A stretch of 64,000 nucleotides of DNA, taken from contig CAZUXE010000009.1 of the NCBI GenBank assembly GCA_964624585.1, forward strand, positions 1 to 64,000, in the 5' to 3' direction. Positions 23,983 through 32,664 of this stretch are shown here, in pieces. A model generated the notes under the pieces. That model saw only the letters and a list, made by a program, of their open reading frames with translations, did not search any database and was not told where the DNA came from. This stretch comes from CAZUXE01 sp964624585 (GTDB lineage: Bacteria > Hydrothermota > Tepidihabitantia > B3-TA06). Both the position numbers and the translations under genes were made by a program. Position 1 is the first letter of the stretch; each line of letters starts with the position of its first letter.

Positions 23983-25406
23983 TAAAACTCCCAGTGTAAA
24001 TCGGTTTGAATTAAAGGTCTGAACACATTGTTGTTTTCTTGGTGAGCCAGATTTTGAATTCTAACAGCTTTCGCCTTCAAAACAACGAAACTTCTGCCCC
24101 AGAACATGTATTTCAAAGATGCTTCAGATCCTAGGTGATGTTCAACCACTCCTGAAGGGAATGGGGGATGGAAACTTTCCCTATCATGGGCGCCGTCATC
24201 TGCGAAATCTCTCCAAACGTCGCCTTCACCGTGGCGTTTGTAGAATCCCTTTAGGCCAACTGTTAGGCGCGGCAAGGGTCTATACGAGAAGATAAGCCTT
24301 GTTCTGTCGGCATCAGGCCCCAAATCATCACCTAGAATGCGTTCTCTAAAAGTGTAGTTTTGTTTGTCATGACGTTGAGCGTATGTCCATTTGGTGATAA
24401 AGGTATAATCTAGGTTGGCATCTATTTCAGAATTAAAAACAGATACCCATTTAGCGCCGATGGTGCTACCTATTTTATGCGGACCTGTTTCAGGTTCGTA
24501 AGCGAAATCATCAACCAAAAGCTCACCGTATATCTTAAATGGTGACAATATCAATGATGCGTCAAGCGACCAAAGTATATTTTCATCTTGCCCCTTATTC
24601 CACTGCATGAAGTAGTAGAAAGCGGCCGGGGCAAGGATATAGGGCAAAACTTCATTTGTATCCGACGAAACCACTGCTTCAGTTAAGCCAAGTTTCCATT
24701 TCTGAGCCACATATTCAAATCTATGAGATACCATTCGTTTGTTTTGCTCCAACCATGCATACATTGTAGTAAGACTTAATTTTTTCCACTTCAGGCTATA
24801 GGAAGCGTGATCCAGCCCCCATGGTTGGGTGGAGAGCATTAGTCCGCCTTCAGGAACAGGCCCATATTGCATTTGACAGCGTCCAAGCTGCAGTGATAGC
24901 CATTTGAAAGCGTCAATATTTATTACCGCATCGGGTATTTCTGCAAATACAGGACGTTCGTTGCCACGCCAGGAGTGAGCGTCAAATACGCTGTCAGGCC
25001 AATTTGCCGCAAAGGTCAGCCGGTGGGTTGCGTAAAAAGAAACAGCTGAACCTATGTTGCCGTAGTACTTGATGTCTAAACCTGCGCTAAGGGTATCGCG
25101 ATAACGGTAAGATGCCTGTAGTGCGCCTCCTAAATTAAAAGAAGCGCCAGTGCCTTTCAATTGAAGTAGTGGGGCGAACTTGGTTTCAGGTGTTGGAGCA
25201 AAAATGCGCTGCACGTCAAAATAGTCAACACTTCCAGGCCTTAGTTTTGCAGTATCGGTATTAGAAAAAACAATATCCTTTGCGGTGAATGGAGTTGAGG
25301 CTGGTAATCCGCAGACTATTCCCTTTATTTCTAATCTTTCTAGGGTTGTGTTTGCTTCATCATCCAAGGGGATGATTTGTGAGCAAAGCATTAGAAGTAA
25401 AATCAA
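23982..25406 (-). CDS. outer-membrane beta-barrel, Wzi/capsule-assembly-like
   Basis: I place the start at TTG 25406-25404, which has GGGAGG six bases upstream and overlaps the stop of the preceding Omp85 gene in TTGA. It gives a signal peptide (ILLLMLCSQIIPLDDE). A longer frame to 25598 would run through the neighbour's coding sequence. The 474-residue protein is rich in alternating aromatic strands and ends in WEF, typical of a barrel. The region HRFEYVAQKWKLGLTEAVV, then WSLDASL and YGELLVDDFAYE resembles the Caps_assemb_Wzi family. Wzi binds capsule polysaccharide at the cell surface. The family assignment is by pattern and moderate. Confidence 0.6.
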   Translation of the reverse strand: MILLLMLCSQIIPLDDEANTTLERLEIKGIVCGLPASTPFTAKDIVFSNTDTAKLRPGSVDYFDVQRIFAPTPETKFAPLLQLKGTGASFNLGGALQASYRYRDTLSAGLDIKYYGNIGSAVSFYATHRLTFAANWPDSVFDAHSWRGNERPVFAEIPDAVINIDAFKWLSLQLGRCQMQYGPVPEGGLMLSTQPWGLDHASYSLKWKKLSLTTMYAWLEQNKRMVSHRFEYVAQKWKLGLTEAVVSSDTNEVLPYILAPAAFYYFMQWNKGQDENILWSLDASLILSPFKIYGELLVDDFAYEPETGPHKIGSTIGAKWVSVFNSEIDANLDYTFITKWTYAQRHDKQNYTFRERILGDDLGPDADRTRLIFSYRPLPRLTVGLKGFYKRHGEGDVWRDFADDGAHDRESFHPPFPSGVVEHHLGSEASLKYMFWGRSFVVLKAKAVRIQNLAHQENNNVFRPLIQTDLHWEF

Positions 25407-26737
25407 AATTTGCCTCCCAGAAGCAAGTGTAACTTTGCCTGTTCCCAACCTGATTTGTAAGGAAGCGCGGCATCTAATTCCAATTCTCCAATTGAAGTAA
25501 CAATAAGTATACCCGCGCCGTAGCTTAAGGCAAGGCCTGATGAAGGTATCCAAGCAATGTCGAAAAGAGGGTACAGGGAGAAATTTTCGTTTCCCCAACG
25601 TAATTCATTGCGACTCCAGAATGCGTATTGTTCATGAAACTCCGCTTCCCAATAACCGCGTAGGGTACTTGCTCCTCCTACGGGGATTAATTCCGAAGTA
25701 AAAAGCTTATCCATGGAGCCAAGTGCAGCTCCGGCGGGAGCAAAATGCAGAGAAAACCGATAAGGAAGCCTTAACTGTATTTGTGCAGAAAACTGTGCTT
25801 TGAAGAAGGCTGAGGTGGAAGAGGCTTTTCGTTCTCCAACAGCCGCTTCTAATTTAAGGAAATCGCTTTCAAACCTTGAGGTCATTAGATTCTTTGAAAC
25901 ATAAACGCTGTCCAGACGAATGCGTTCAAAAAGATAGCCCAGTCCCAGTTCAAAACCGGGACGGACAATGAAGGCTCCGGCTCTAGCGTATAAGTTGTAG
26001 TTTGATTGTTCCTGTGTACGTAATCCAGCGCTTATATCTAGTCCTATCGGTAAATCAAAGGGATATGGGTCTTTTGCATAAAACGATAATTCCAGTTTGT
26101 TTTTTCCGAATCCCTGCCAGAAGATTCCCATCTCTCGTCGCCTGCCGAACAAATTATATAGTTGTAGATAAACACTGCCAACCAACTCTTTTTGAGCAGC
26201 GTAGCCTATGCCTGCGAATATCCTGTTAGCTTTTGAATTTTCTTCTATAAAAAGATTGAGAACAGCTGTTGAATCATGGCCTGTTAGTTCCCAATCCTTG
26301 ACCTTGATATCTGCCTGTTCCGTTAATAGAATAAAAGCGTTAATATTCTTAGAAGAGTAGGAAAATGGCGTAAATCCTGTAAGATTGGTCAACAACTTAG
26401 GAGAAGTCTTATAGTTCCCCCAGAAATCCACTTTACTTACCGTTACCGAATAGCCTGAATCAATAATTAAATTGATAAACAATGTATCAAGCATAAAACT
26501 TACAGAGGAGACATTTATTGAAGCGAAGGCATAGCCGGAGTCAATAACTGGGGCAAGTATCTTTCGGGAATAGTCTTCCCATGAGAAGCCTTGGGCGGTT
26601 GTAACAAGGGATGAATTTCCGGCAATTAATTTCACAAATCTTAAATTATCTACATCGGTGATGTCCTGATTTTCAAGCTTGCCGTTTTCAAATAAAAGCG
26701 CAGGCAGAATTAGGACATAAACAAAAAAGGTCGCCAT
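25403..26737 (-). CDS. short Omp85-family (surface antigen) outer-membrane protein
   Basis: The 444-residue protein has a hydrophobic N-terminus, one recognisable POTRA-like unit (SVTVSKVDFWGNYKTSPKLLTNLTGF, about 100-140) and a C-terminal 16-strand type barrel. The barrel holds the Omp85 signature VGGASTLRGYWE near residue 345 and ends in LLLGGKF. It is much shorter than BamA (about 800) and close to the Patatin-linked or TamA-like minimal forms. Its start overlaps the HNH gene by 28 nt, and its stop overlaps the Wzi-like start. The barrel probably inserts or exports other envelope components; the substrate is unknown. Confidence 0.75.
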   Translation of the reverse strand: MATFFVYVLILPALLFENGKLENQDITDVDNLRFVKLIAGNSSLVTTAQGFSWEDYSRKILAPVIDSGYAFASINVSSVSFMLDTLFINLIIDSGYSVTVSKVDFWGNYKTSPKLLTNLTGFTPFSYSSKNINAFILLTEQADIKVKDWELTGHDSTAVLNLFIEENSKANRIFAGIGYAAQKELVGSVYLQLYNLFGRRREMGIFWQGFGKNKLELSFYAKDPYPFDLPIGLDISAGLRTQEQSNYNLYARAGAFIVRPGFELGLGYLFERIRLDSVYVSKNLMTSRFESDFLKLEAAVGERKASSTSAFFKAQFSAQIQLRLPYRFSLHFAPAGAALGSMDKLFTSELIPVGGASTLRGYWEAEFHEQYAFWSRNELRWGNENFSLYPLFDIAWIPSSGLALSYGAGILIVTSIGELELDAALPYKSGWEQAKLHLLLGGKF

Positions 26738-27216
26738 TCTTTTGGTGGATTGCCTACAGAGTTCAAAACAAAGGTGAAATAATGTGGTTTTCGCGGTTTT
26801 CTTAATAAAGGCATTTTAGCTGCGGCAGGTGTGCGATTGCCTTTTTTACTATTGCAGTCCGCACAGGCGCAAACCAAATTTTCCCATGAATCCTTACCAC
26901 CTAACATTCGCGGAAGCACATGGTCTAAGGTCATTGCTACATTTCTTTTACCACAATATTGACAGGTGTAATTATCACGACGCATTATGTTAGCTTTACT
27001 TAAAGGAACCTCGCGCCGTTTTAAGCGTATGTATTTATTTAAGCGAAGTATTGATGGCAGGGGTAAGGAATCGTTAACGCTATGGACTTTTATGCCGTTG
27101 GCTGTTGCTATGATATCGGCTTTTCCCATAAAGTAAAGGACAACTGCCCGCCGACCATTACATATCCCCAACGGTTCATAACTTTGGTTGAGTATCAGAA
27201 CACGTCGGTCTAAAAT
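26710..27216 (-). CDS. HNH endonuclease family protein, probable ATT start
   Basis: The conserved HNH fold is complete: CQYCGKRN, TLDHVLPRMLGGKDSWENLV and CADCNSKKGNR. The N-terminal family motif RRVLILNQSYEPLGICNGRRAVVLYF is also present but lies upstream of the first ATG/GTG/TTG in frame other than a TTG inside the motif. The frame is open back to the stop codon TAG of the TPR gene (27240-27238), with no ATG, GTG or TTG. ATT at 27216-27214 gives the family-like start (M)LDRRVLILNQ. AGGAGG lies at 27239-27234, 17 bases before ATT, which is far. Proteins of this family are widespread with an unclear role in DNA processing. Confidence 0.75.
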   Translation of the reverse strand: MLDRRVLILNQSYEPLGICNGRRAVVLYFMGKADIIATANGIKVHSVNDSLPLPSILRLNKYIRLKRREVPLSKANIMRRDNYTCQYCGKRNVAMTLDHVLPRMLGGKDSWENLVCACADCNSKKGNRTPAAAKMPLLRKPRKPHYFTFVLNSVGNPPKEWRPFLFMS

Positions 27217-27237
27217 GGTAGTGGCGTTAACAGCCTC

Positions 27238-28443
27238 CTAACAGTCTGTTATTCCCTCTAAAAATAGTTTCTTCTTTAACTGAGCCCTAACCTTAGATAG
27301 GTGTTCGCGTTGTTGCCTAACCCGTGATGAGTTTTGGGATGGTGCTATTTCCATTGCCTTACTAAAGTAATTTTCTGCAGTACGTGCGTTAGCGCATCCG
27401 GCTTTCCATGCGGTTACATTTTTAGCAGTTGTAGCGCGAGACGCTTTACGGGAATAGATAGCTCCCAAGAAGTAATAGGCGTCACCGTTACCTCCGGTCA
27501 TTTCGAGAATTTCTTTGAATACTTTTTCCGATGCAGCTTCTTTATGTTGACGCAAATACATAGCCCCTAAGTAGATTCTGGGCACAATCTTATCGGGTTT
27601 CATTTCAATAGCTTTCTTAAAATAGGATTCGGCCTTAGTATATTTCTTTTGAATACTATAAATATTGGCTAACTTCAACATAGGGCCGATGTCGTTAGGA
27701 CGAAGTGCCATTACTCCTGTAAGCAATTTCTCAGCTTTAGAGTAATTCTTAAGTTTGATGTAAATATCTGCAAGTTTTTCCTTAGCGATGAAATCATCCG
27801 TATTAGCTTCTACCAGTTTTGTTTCCCACTTGGCAGCTTCATCGTAGCGTTTTTTATCCATAAGGAAATCGACATAAGAATTTAAAAGCGCCCAATTTTC
27901 AGGATTAACTTCTACCCCCGCCTTATATACGGAATCAGCGGCATCTACGCCACCTTTACGCTCATAGACGACTGCGATACCATGATAAAATTTACTTTCA
28001 TCAGGGAATCGTTCCACTCCTTCTTCATAAACCTGCAGAGCTGAATCTAGATACTCTGCGTTCATTTGAGCTTTAATAAGGAAAATACCTGAAAGTCCTA
28101 AATATCCTGCTGTGCTATCGGCATGAGAGGTATAGGCTTTACGGTACCACTCTTCAGCGTTAGTTAAATCCCTTAATTCTTGATAAGTTCTAGCTTTTGC
28201 AACTATGGCCTGATAATAATCAGGATTAATGTCAAGAGCTTTAGCATAATTTTCCATAGCTTTATCGTAATTGCCTTGTTTATAATATTCGGCGCCAATG
28301 GAAAGGAACTGTTCAGCTTCAATTCGCGCCAGACTGTCAACAGGGGCATTATTTTTAGTTGGAGTTGTTCCGGCGATACAACCGGTGAACAGCATAATTG
28401 ATGATATACCTACGATAATTACTGCTGGGAAAAATCTTTTCAT
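27238..28443 (-). CDS. TPR-repeat lipoprotein
   Basis: The 401-residue protein starts with a lipoprotein signal (MKRFFPAVIIVGISSIMLFTGC, lipobox FTGC). It continues with about eight tetratricopeptide repeats from residue 48 to 350, such as GNYDKAMENYAKALDINPDYYQAIVAKA and KKYTKAESYFKKAIEMKPDKIVPRIYLG. It is probably a periplasmic scaffold of an envelope complex, as in BamD- or PilF-like proteins, but no specific family can be named. GGAGG lies nine bases before the ATG. It is the first protein gene after tRNA-Ala and probably shares its transcript. Its TAG stop is in frame with the HNH gene. Confidence 0.8.
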   Translation of the reverse strand: MKRFFPAVIIVGISSIMLFTGCIAGTTPTKNNAPVDSLARIEAEQFLSIGAEYYKQGNYDKAMENYAKALDINPDYYQAIVAKARTYQELRDLTNAEEWYRKAYTSHADSTAGYLGLSGIFLIKAQMNAEYLDSALQVYEEGVERFPDESKFYHGIAVVYERKGGVDAADSVYKAGVEVNPENWALLNSYVDFLMDKKRYDEAAKWETKLVEANTDDFIAKEKLADIYIKLKNYSKAEKLLTGVMALRPNDIGPMLKLANIYSIQKKYTKAESYFKKAIEMKPDKIVPRIYLGAMYLRQHKEAASEKVFKEILEMTGGNGDAYYFLGAIYSRKASRATTAKNVTAWKAGCANARTAENYFSKAMEIAPSQNSSRVRQQREHLSKVRAQLKKKLFLEGITDC

Positions 28444-28482
28444 GCTTAAGTACCTCCATAATTAGACTTGCAAAATTTGAAG

Positions 28483-28555
28483 TGGAGCCAACGGGACTTG
28501 AACCCGTGACCTCTTGACTGCCAGTCAAGCGCTCTCCCAACTGAGCTATGGCCCC
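28483..28555 (-). tRNA. tRNA-Ala (anticodon GGC)
   Basis: A 73-nt cloverleaf: acceptor GGGGCCA/TGGCTCC with the alanine identity pair G3:U70, D arm with AGTTGGGA, anticodon loop CTGGCAG reading GGC, T arm GGGTTCAAGTCCC, discriminator A. The 3' CCA is not encoded. Confidence 0.97.
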
Positions 28556-28567
28556 TACTAGTGCCTA

Positions 28568-28595
28568 ATTCTAAGCAGACAAAGGCGCTTGTCAA
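28568..28595 (-). promoter_or_regulatory. sigma-70 promoter of tRNA-Ala and the downstream TPR-ptb gene run
   Basis: TTGACA (28595-28590), 16 bp, TAGAAT (28573-28568), 12 bp before the tRNA 5' end. No terminator follows the tRNA, so the downstream genes may share this transcript. Confidence 0.7.
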
Positions 28596-28642
28596 CCGTA
28601 TCCCGGTTTCGAATTGCGGACAATTATTGAAATAGTCTTATC

Positions 28643-28670
28643 TTGACTTTTGATAGGCAACGGATATCCT
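28643..28670 (+). promoter_or_regulatory. promoter of the restriction-modification genes
   Basis: TTGACT (28643-28648), 16 bp, TATCCT (28665-28670), about 33 bp before the ATG at 28703. It lies back to back with the tRNA-Ala promoter. Confidence 0.45.
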
Positions 28671-28702
28671 AAGTTTATGAAGATATTTCAGGAACAGGTA
28701 TT

Positions 28703-29917
28703 ATGTTAGAAACTAATAAAAAAGTTGCGGCTAAATTTGGAATAGATACCGATCACATTGAAAAGTATGCTGATACACAAAGAAATATTGAAATTTTAGG
28801 GAATGATTTAACGTTTCTGGGATTAAGGGAACGAGAGAGAACTAAACATGTCCATCGTCTACATCCCTATTTGGGTAAATTTATCCCTCAATTAGTCGAG
28901 ATTTTCTTAAAGAAATATTTTAAGAAAGCAGATACGGTTCTAGACCCGTTTTCAGGTTCTGGGACAACATTAGTAGAAGCTAACGTATTAGGAATCAATT
29001 CTATAGGTGTAGAACTCTCATCCTTTAACGTACTGATTCAGAAAGTAAAGACACAAGAATATAATCTTCCAGAAGTTGAGAAAGAAATCAAAGATGCTCT
29101 CGGTAGAGTAAGAGCTTTTAGCAGACAGTTAATTGGTCGTAAAAAGGGGCTTTTTGATTCTACATTCAAAAGATTTGAAACAGACAGTGAATATATAAGA
29201 ACATGGTTTGCTGATAGGACGATTCAAGAGATTCTTTTCTATCAAAGTATTATTGAGGATTACAAGTATTCAGATGTTCTTAAAGTTATTCTTTCACGTT
29301 CGGCTCGATCTGCTAGACTCATACCACATTATGATTTAGCGCGTCCTAAAAAACCGATTCGGGAACCGTACTGGTGTATTAAACATAAACGAGTCTGTAA
29401 ACCTATAGAGGAAGTCTTGAAATTTCTGAATAGGTATAGTTATGATACAATCCAAAGATTAAAGGAATTTGATGGCATACGAACAAACGCATCTATTCAA
29501 ATTCTGCAAGGAGATTCAAGGAATATAGAATTGCATGACCAGATAGATGGAATATTTACGTCACCACCTTATGTAGGTATTATTGACTATCATGAGCAAC
29601 ATAGATATGCTTATGAGTTATTTGGTTTTTCAAGATTGGATGAATTAGAGATAGGACCAGCTAAGAAACGACAGAATATGCTAGCTAAGCGGGACTATAC
29701 AGAAGGAATTATAGATGTTTTTCAGAACATGAATAGATATCTTAAATCAAAAGCGCCTGTTTTCATAGTTGCTAATGATAAGTTTGGTTTATACCCGAAG
29801 ATAGGAGAGGTTTGTGGTTACAAACTAATCGACCAATTTAACAGACCGGTTTTGATGAGAACAGAAAGAGATTCAAACAAATATTTTGAGTCTATATTTC
29901 ATTTCCGGAAGGAGTAA
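28703..29917 (+). CDS. DNA methyltransferase of a type II R-M system
   Basis: The 404-residue protein has the SAM-binding motif I VLDPFSGSGTTLVEA (80-94) and the catalytic motif IV in GIFTSPPYVGIIDY (284-297). This order, with a large region between that probably contains the target recognition part, is that of amino-methyltransferases of N4-cytosine or N6-adenine type. The next gene, five bases downstream, is a TdeIII-family restriction endonuclease, so this is its protective partner. Enzymes of that family recognise GGNCC; whether the same site is methylated here is inference. The two genes are visibly AT-richer than their neighbours and sit between two tRNA genes. Confidence 0.85.
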   Translation: MLETNKKVAAKFGIDTDHIEKYADTQRNIEILGNDLTFLGLRERERTKHVHRLHPYLGKFIPQLVEIFLKKYFKKADTVLDPFSGSGTTLVEANVLGINSIGVELSSFNVLIQKVKTQEYNLPEVEKEIKDALGRVRAFSRQLIGRKKGLFDSTFKRFETDSEYIRTWFADRTIQEILFYQSIIEDYKYSDVLKVILSRSARSARLIPHYDLARPKKPIREPYWCIKHKRVCKPIEEVLKFLNRYSYDTIQRLKEFDGIRTNASIQILQGDSRNIELHDQIDGIFTSPPYVGIIDYHEQHRYAYELFGFSRLDELEIGPAKKRQNMLAKRDYTEGIIDVFQNMNRYLKSKAPVFIVANDKFGLYPKIGEVCGYKLIDQFNRPVLMRTERDSNKYFESIFHFRKE

Positions 29918-29922
29918 TATTA

Positions 29923-30699
29923 ATGGGTTTATCAGAATTATCGGTTCAAAAAATCTCAAGTGTGTTAAAAAAAGCTATAAGGGAAAAAATTGCGAAATAT
30001 AAACCAGAAACAGACTATAAACCATTTCACCATCGTCTTCTTGGGCGAGATAGGTATGCGATGTTTTCTTTTATTCATTCAATGAATACATCTTTCGGTA
30101 CGTCTATTTGGGAACCTGTTGCCGTTATTTTAGCTCAAAACGCAGGTTATCAAGCGGAAAAATCGTATAAACTATTGGGTGAAATCGATAATGATACGGA
30201 AACGCGAATTACAGAAATTATTTACGGCCTTCAGAAAGCAGAACGAAATGCAGATAAAAATGAAGAGATTAAAGAAATTCGGCGTGTAATAAAAAAAGGA
30301 AAACTTTTGAAGCATCCTAATTCTAATGTTGATTTACATGTAAAGATTGGTGACTTAGAGTGCTTTTTTGATATTAAGACAGTAAAGCCGAATGCTGAGG
30401 GATTTGAAGTGTTAAAAAAGAAACTTCTGAGATGGGTTGCATTGAAACTTAGCCAAGATAGAACTGCGAAAGTGTTTACGGGACTTGCTCTTCCGTATAA
30501 TCCTTATCATCCTAAACCGTATAAGAGATGGACATTAAAGGGCTTGTATGATTTGGAAGGGCAAGAGGTGCTTGTAGGAAAAGAATTCTGGAATTACATT
30601 GGCGGAGGAGATGTTTACCAAGATTTGCTGAATGTTTTTCAACAAACAGGCGAGGAGTTACGACCAGAGTTAAATAAGAAATTTTCCGAGTTCAAATAG
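29923..30699 (+). CDS. type II restriction endonuclease, TdeIII/MjaII family
   Basis: The 258-residue protein shows the family pattern: AKYKPETDYKPFHHRLLG, FSFIHSMNTSFGTSIWEPVA, then the PD-(D/E)xK-type core with Asp137, and Asp150-Ile-Lys152 within FFDIKTVKPN. PYNPYHPKPYKRW and EFWNYIGGGDVYQDLL follow. Known members cut GGNCC. The gene starts five bases after the methyltransferase stop, so the pair is an operon. No control (C) protein gene is visible. Confidence in the family is fairly high; the target sequence is inferred from relatives only. Confidence 0.75.
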   Translation: MGLSELSVQKISSVLKKAIREKIAKYKPETDYKPFHHRLLGRDRYAMFSFIHSMNTSFGTSIWEPVAVILAQNAGYQAEKSYKLLGEIDNDTETRITEIIYGLQKAERNADKNEEIKEIRRVIKKGKLLKHPNSNVDLHVKIGDLECFFDIKTVKPNAEGFEVLKKKLLRWVALKLSQDRTAKVFTGLALPYNPYHPKPYKRWTLKGLYDLEGQEVLVGKEFWNYIGGGDVYQDLLNVFQQTGEELRPELNKKFSEFK

Positions 30700-30799
30700 T
30701 ATAATCGAAAAAACGTAGTAGTATATGATTTTTGTTTTATTTTTAAAAGTCGTTTGCGTACGGCACAGTAGAGGGAGGTTCAAATGTTGTTTCCAAGAG

Positions 30800-30827
30800 T
30801 TGACATACGATAGTCTTCAATTACAAT
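30800..30827 (+). promoter_or_regulatory. sigma-70 promoter of tRNA-Thr
   Basis: TTGACA (30800-30805), 16 bp, TACAAT (30822-30827), 22 bp before the tRNA. Confidence 0.65.
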
Positions 30828-30849
30828 CCAAGCAGCAGTATTGAAATTT

Positions 30850-30922
30850 GCCAACGTAGCTCAGCTGGTAGAGCAACGCTTTCGTAAAGCGTAGGTCGCT
30901 GGTTCGAATCCAGTCGTTGGCT
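30850..30922 (+). tRNA. tRNA-Thr (anticodon CGT)
   Basis: A 73-nt cloverleaf: acceptor GCCAACG/CGTTGGC, D arm GCTCAGCTGGTAGAGC, anticodon stem ACGCT/AGCGT with loop TTCGTAA reading CGT, T arm CTGGTTCGAATCCAG, discriminator T. CCA is not encoded. A run of five T follows directly and may terminate the transcript. Confidence 0.97.
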
Positions 30923-30996
30923 TTTTACCTTGAACTTTACAGAGTTAAGTATTTTTAAGCTATTTGGGAATTAGGCTAAAATTGTGATGAAGGTGG

Positions 30997-31857
30997 TTAT
31001 TTTAACAATTTTCGAAGTTTTTTTACGGTAGCAGAACCAATGGTTCTTAAAGTTCCTAATGGAAACGTTGAAGCGGCAACAATGCAAAAATAACAATTTG
31101 CTTCAAGCATAAAGTAAGTAAGAATCCAGCTATCATCCAATCGAAACAGGCTTTCTGTAAGACTATTGTAACCTGTTTCAAGAAGTGTGTTTTTCGTTAA
31201 AGCCATCAAAGTCGCGAATCTTCCCGAATAAGATTCTTTGCTTAAGTCTGATTCGTTGATTTCGGCAATAACTTTTCCACCCATAGTTACCAAGGCGCAG
31301 ACAACGTCTTTTCCTATCGCTTCCACCGTTTCATCCATTACGCGTTTTATGGTCTGAACCGAATAATCAGAAATTGCCGCGATAGGTTCTGGAGTTTCTC
31401 TAAGTTGAGTGGAGTTGTTCTGTTGCTGAAGTTCGGATTCTGAACTTTGATAAGTTTCGTTACCCTCATTAATAATATTTTGAACTACATCTATTAGTTT
31501 TTTGGAGGGAAATGGTTTTACCAGATAGTCAAGTGTTCCCAATTCATCCATTCCTTGCGTATCGGTTGAGAGGCGTCTGTTCCACGGCATTACCTGTGAT
31601 GGAAAAGCGGTAACAACAACAATTTTTTGAGCCGGAGCTATTTGACGAATATGACGAATAAGTTGAATACCATCCATTATAGGCATTTTTAAATCCGTAA
31701 TTACTAATCTATATTTATTGGGTTCAAAGAAATTGAGCGCCTGGGTTCCTGAAAAAGCGATATCTACACTGAAGCCTTCGTTAATCAGAACTTTACCCAT
31801 TGCTTCTACGAATTTTTCTTCATCGTCGACAAAAAGAATCCGTACTCCTTCGTTCAC
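30997..31857 (-). CDS. response regulator with C-terminal Roadblock/LC7 domain
   Basis: The 286-residue protein has an N-terminal receiver domain (residues 5-130): acidic pocket FVDDEE, phospho-acceptor Asp in VITDLKMPIMDG (about 55), Thr in VVVTAF and Lys in DYLVKPF. A Ser/Gln-rich linker at 132-155 follows, then a Roadblock/LC7 domain (about 165-280, VCALVTMGGKVIAEINES...CYFCIVAASTFPLG). Roadblock proteins of the MglB type regulate small Ras-like GTPases; no MglA-like GTPase gene is in the window. It is the third gene of the kinase operon, 30 bp after the PATAN regulator. Output is likely protein-protein contact, not DNA binding. Confidence 0.85.
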   Translation of the reverse strand: MNEGVRILFVDDEEKFVEAMGKVLINEGFSVDIAFSGTQALNFFEPNKYRLVITDLKMPIMDGIQLIRHIRQIAPAQKIVVVTAFPSQVMPWNRRLSTDTQGMDELGTLDYLVKPFPSKKLIDVVQNIINEGNETYQSSESELQQQNNSTQLRETPEPIAAISDYSVQTIKRVMDETVEAIGKDVVCALVTMGGKVIAEINESDLSKESYSGRFATLMALTKNTLLETGYNSLTESLFRLDDSWILTYFMLEANCYFCIVAASTFPLGTLRTIGSATVKKLRKLLK

Positions 31858-31887
31858 CGTAATCCCCTTGAATTGATCAAAAAAAAC

Positions 31888-32592
31888 TTAGGAATTAAAT
31901 TTCCCTGATTTATCTTCATCATGCTTCTTGGCCCACTTCAATAGTAAAGCATTGATTGGTTCATCAATGGTATGCTCAACCTTTTTTTGCGGGATATTGG
32001 TCTTAAATAAACCCGACTCCCAGGTTTGAATTTCATAGAAGGCTTCTTTACCTGAAAGAGTTGGGGTTTCGGCATGAACAACTTGACCTCGTTCAAAATA
32101 AATTCTGCCGACTTCGCCGTTTTCTCCCTTTAGTACTTCAAGGACGATGGTTCTTCCCATAAAACTGTAGAGTTGTATAAGGTCGGTTGAATTTAGTCGC
32201 ACCGCTCCAAACCAGCCTTGCTCTCTTTCACGCAAAGAATCATTAACCAGTTCAATGAAACGTTTGGGTTTGATAGGTTTAGCGATATAGGTTATAGTTC
32301 CGAGACTGAAAGCCTGTTCCTGTGAACGTTGCGAAGGAAAAGCTGTAAGAACCATTATTTTTTGCATTGGGTGCAGTTTTCTAAGTTCTGTGATGAGTTC
32401 AATTCCATCCATTTTAGGCATACTTAAATCGGTAATAACTAAATCAATATTTTCCGGTTCGAAAATCTGAAGAGCTTGTTGCCCTGAATAGGCCGCGAAT
32501 ACTTCGAAACCTTGCAGGCGCAAAACTTGAGCCATTGTATCTGCATATTTCTTTTCGTCATCAACAAAAAGAATACGTGCTTTAGCGCTCAT
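31888..32592 (-). CDS. response regulator with C-terminal PATAN (DUF4388) domain
   Basis: The 234-residue protein has a receiver domain (5-125) with FVDDEK, the phospho-acceptor in VITDLSMPKMDG (about 56), VLTAF and the Lys in TYIAKPI. Residues 130-225 form a DUF4388/PATAN domain: LNSTDLIQLYSFMGRTIVLEV, GRIYFERGQVVHAETPTLSGKEAFYEI, WESGLFKT. PATAN domains occur in regulators of motility and surface behaviour and act through protein contacts. It stands between the giant kinase and the Roadblock regulator on one operon, so both regulators are probably its phosphorylation targets. Confidence 0.88.
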   Translation of the reverse strand: MSAKARILFVDDEKKYADTMAQVLRLQGFEVFAAYSGQQALQIFEPENIDLVITDLSMPKMDGIELITELRKLHPMQKIMVLTAFPSQRSQEQAFSLGTITYIAKPIKPKRFIELVNDSLREREQGWFGAVRLNSTDLIQLYSFMGRTIVLEVLKGENGEVGRIYFERGQVVHAETPTLSGKEAFYEIQTWESGLFKTNIPQKKVEHTIDEPINALLLKWAKKHDEDKSGKFNS

Positions 32593-32664
32593 CTAAACTC
32601 CTTTTTCTGACCAAGCGAAGATTAGTAACGGTATAATTCTCAAACATATTATAGAATTTTTTAT

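Noticed and set aside
27171..27173. TTG 27171 as the HNH start
   Set aside because: It lies inside the conserved N-terminal motif (the Leu of SYEPL), so a start there would cut off family sequence.
30783..30813. Nine-codon frame after GGGAGG upstream of tRNA-Thr
   Set aside because: Too short, and its DNA is also the tRNA-Thr promoter.
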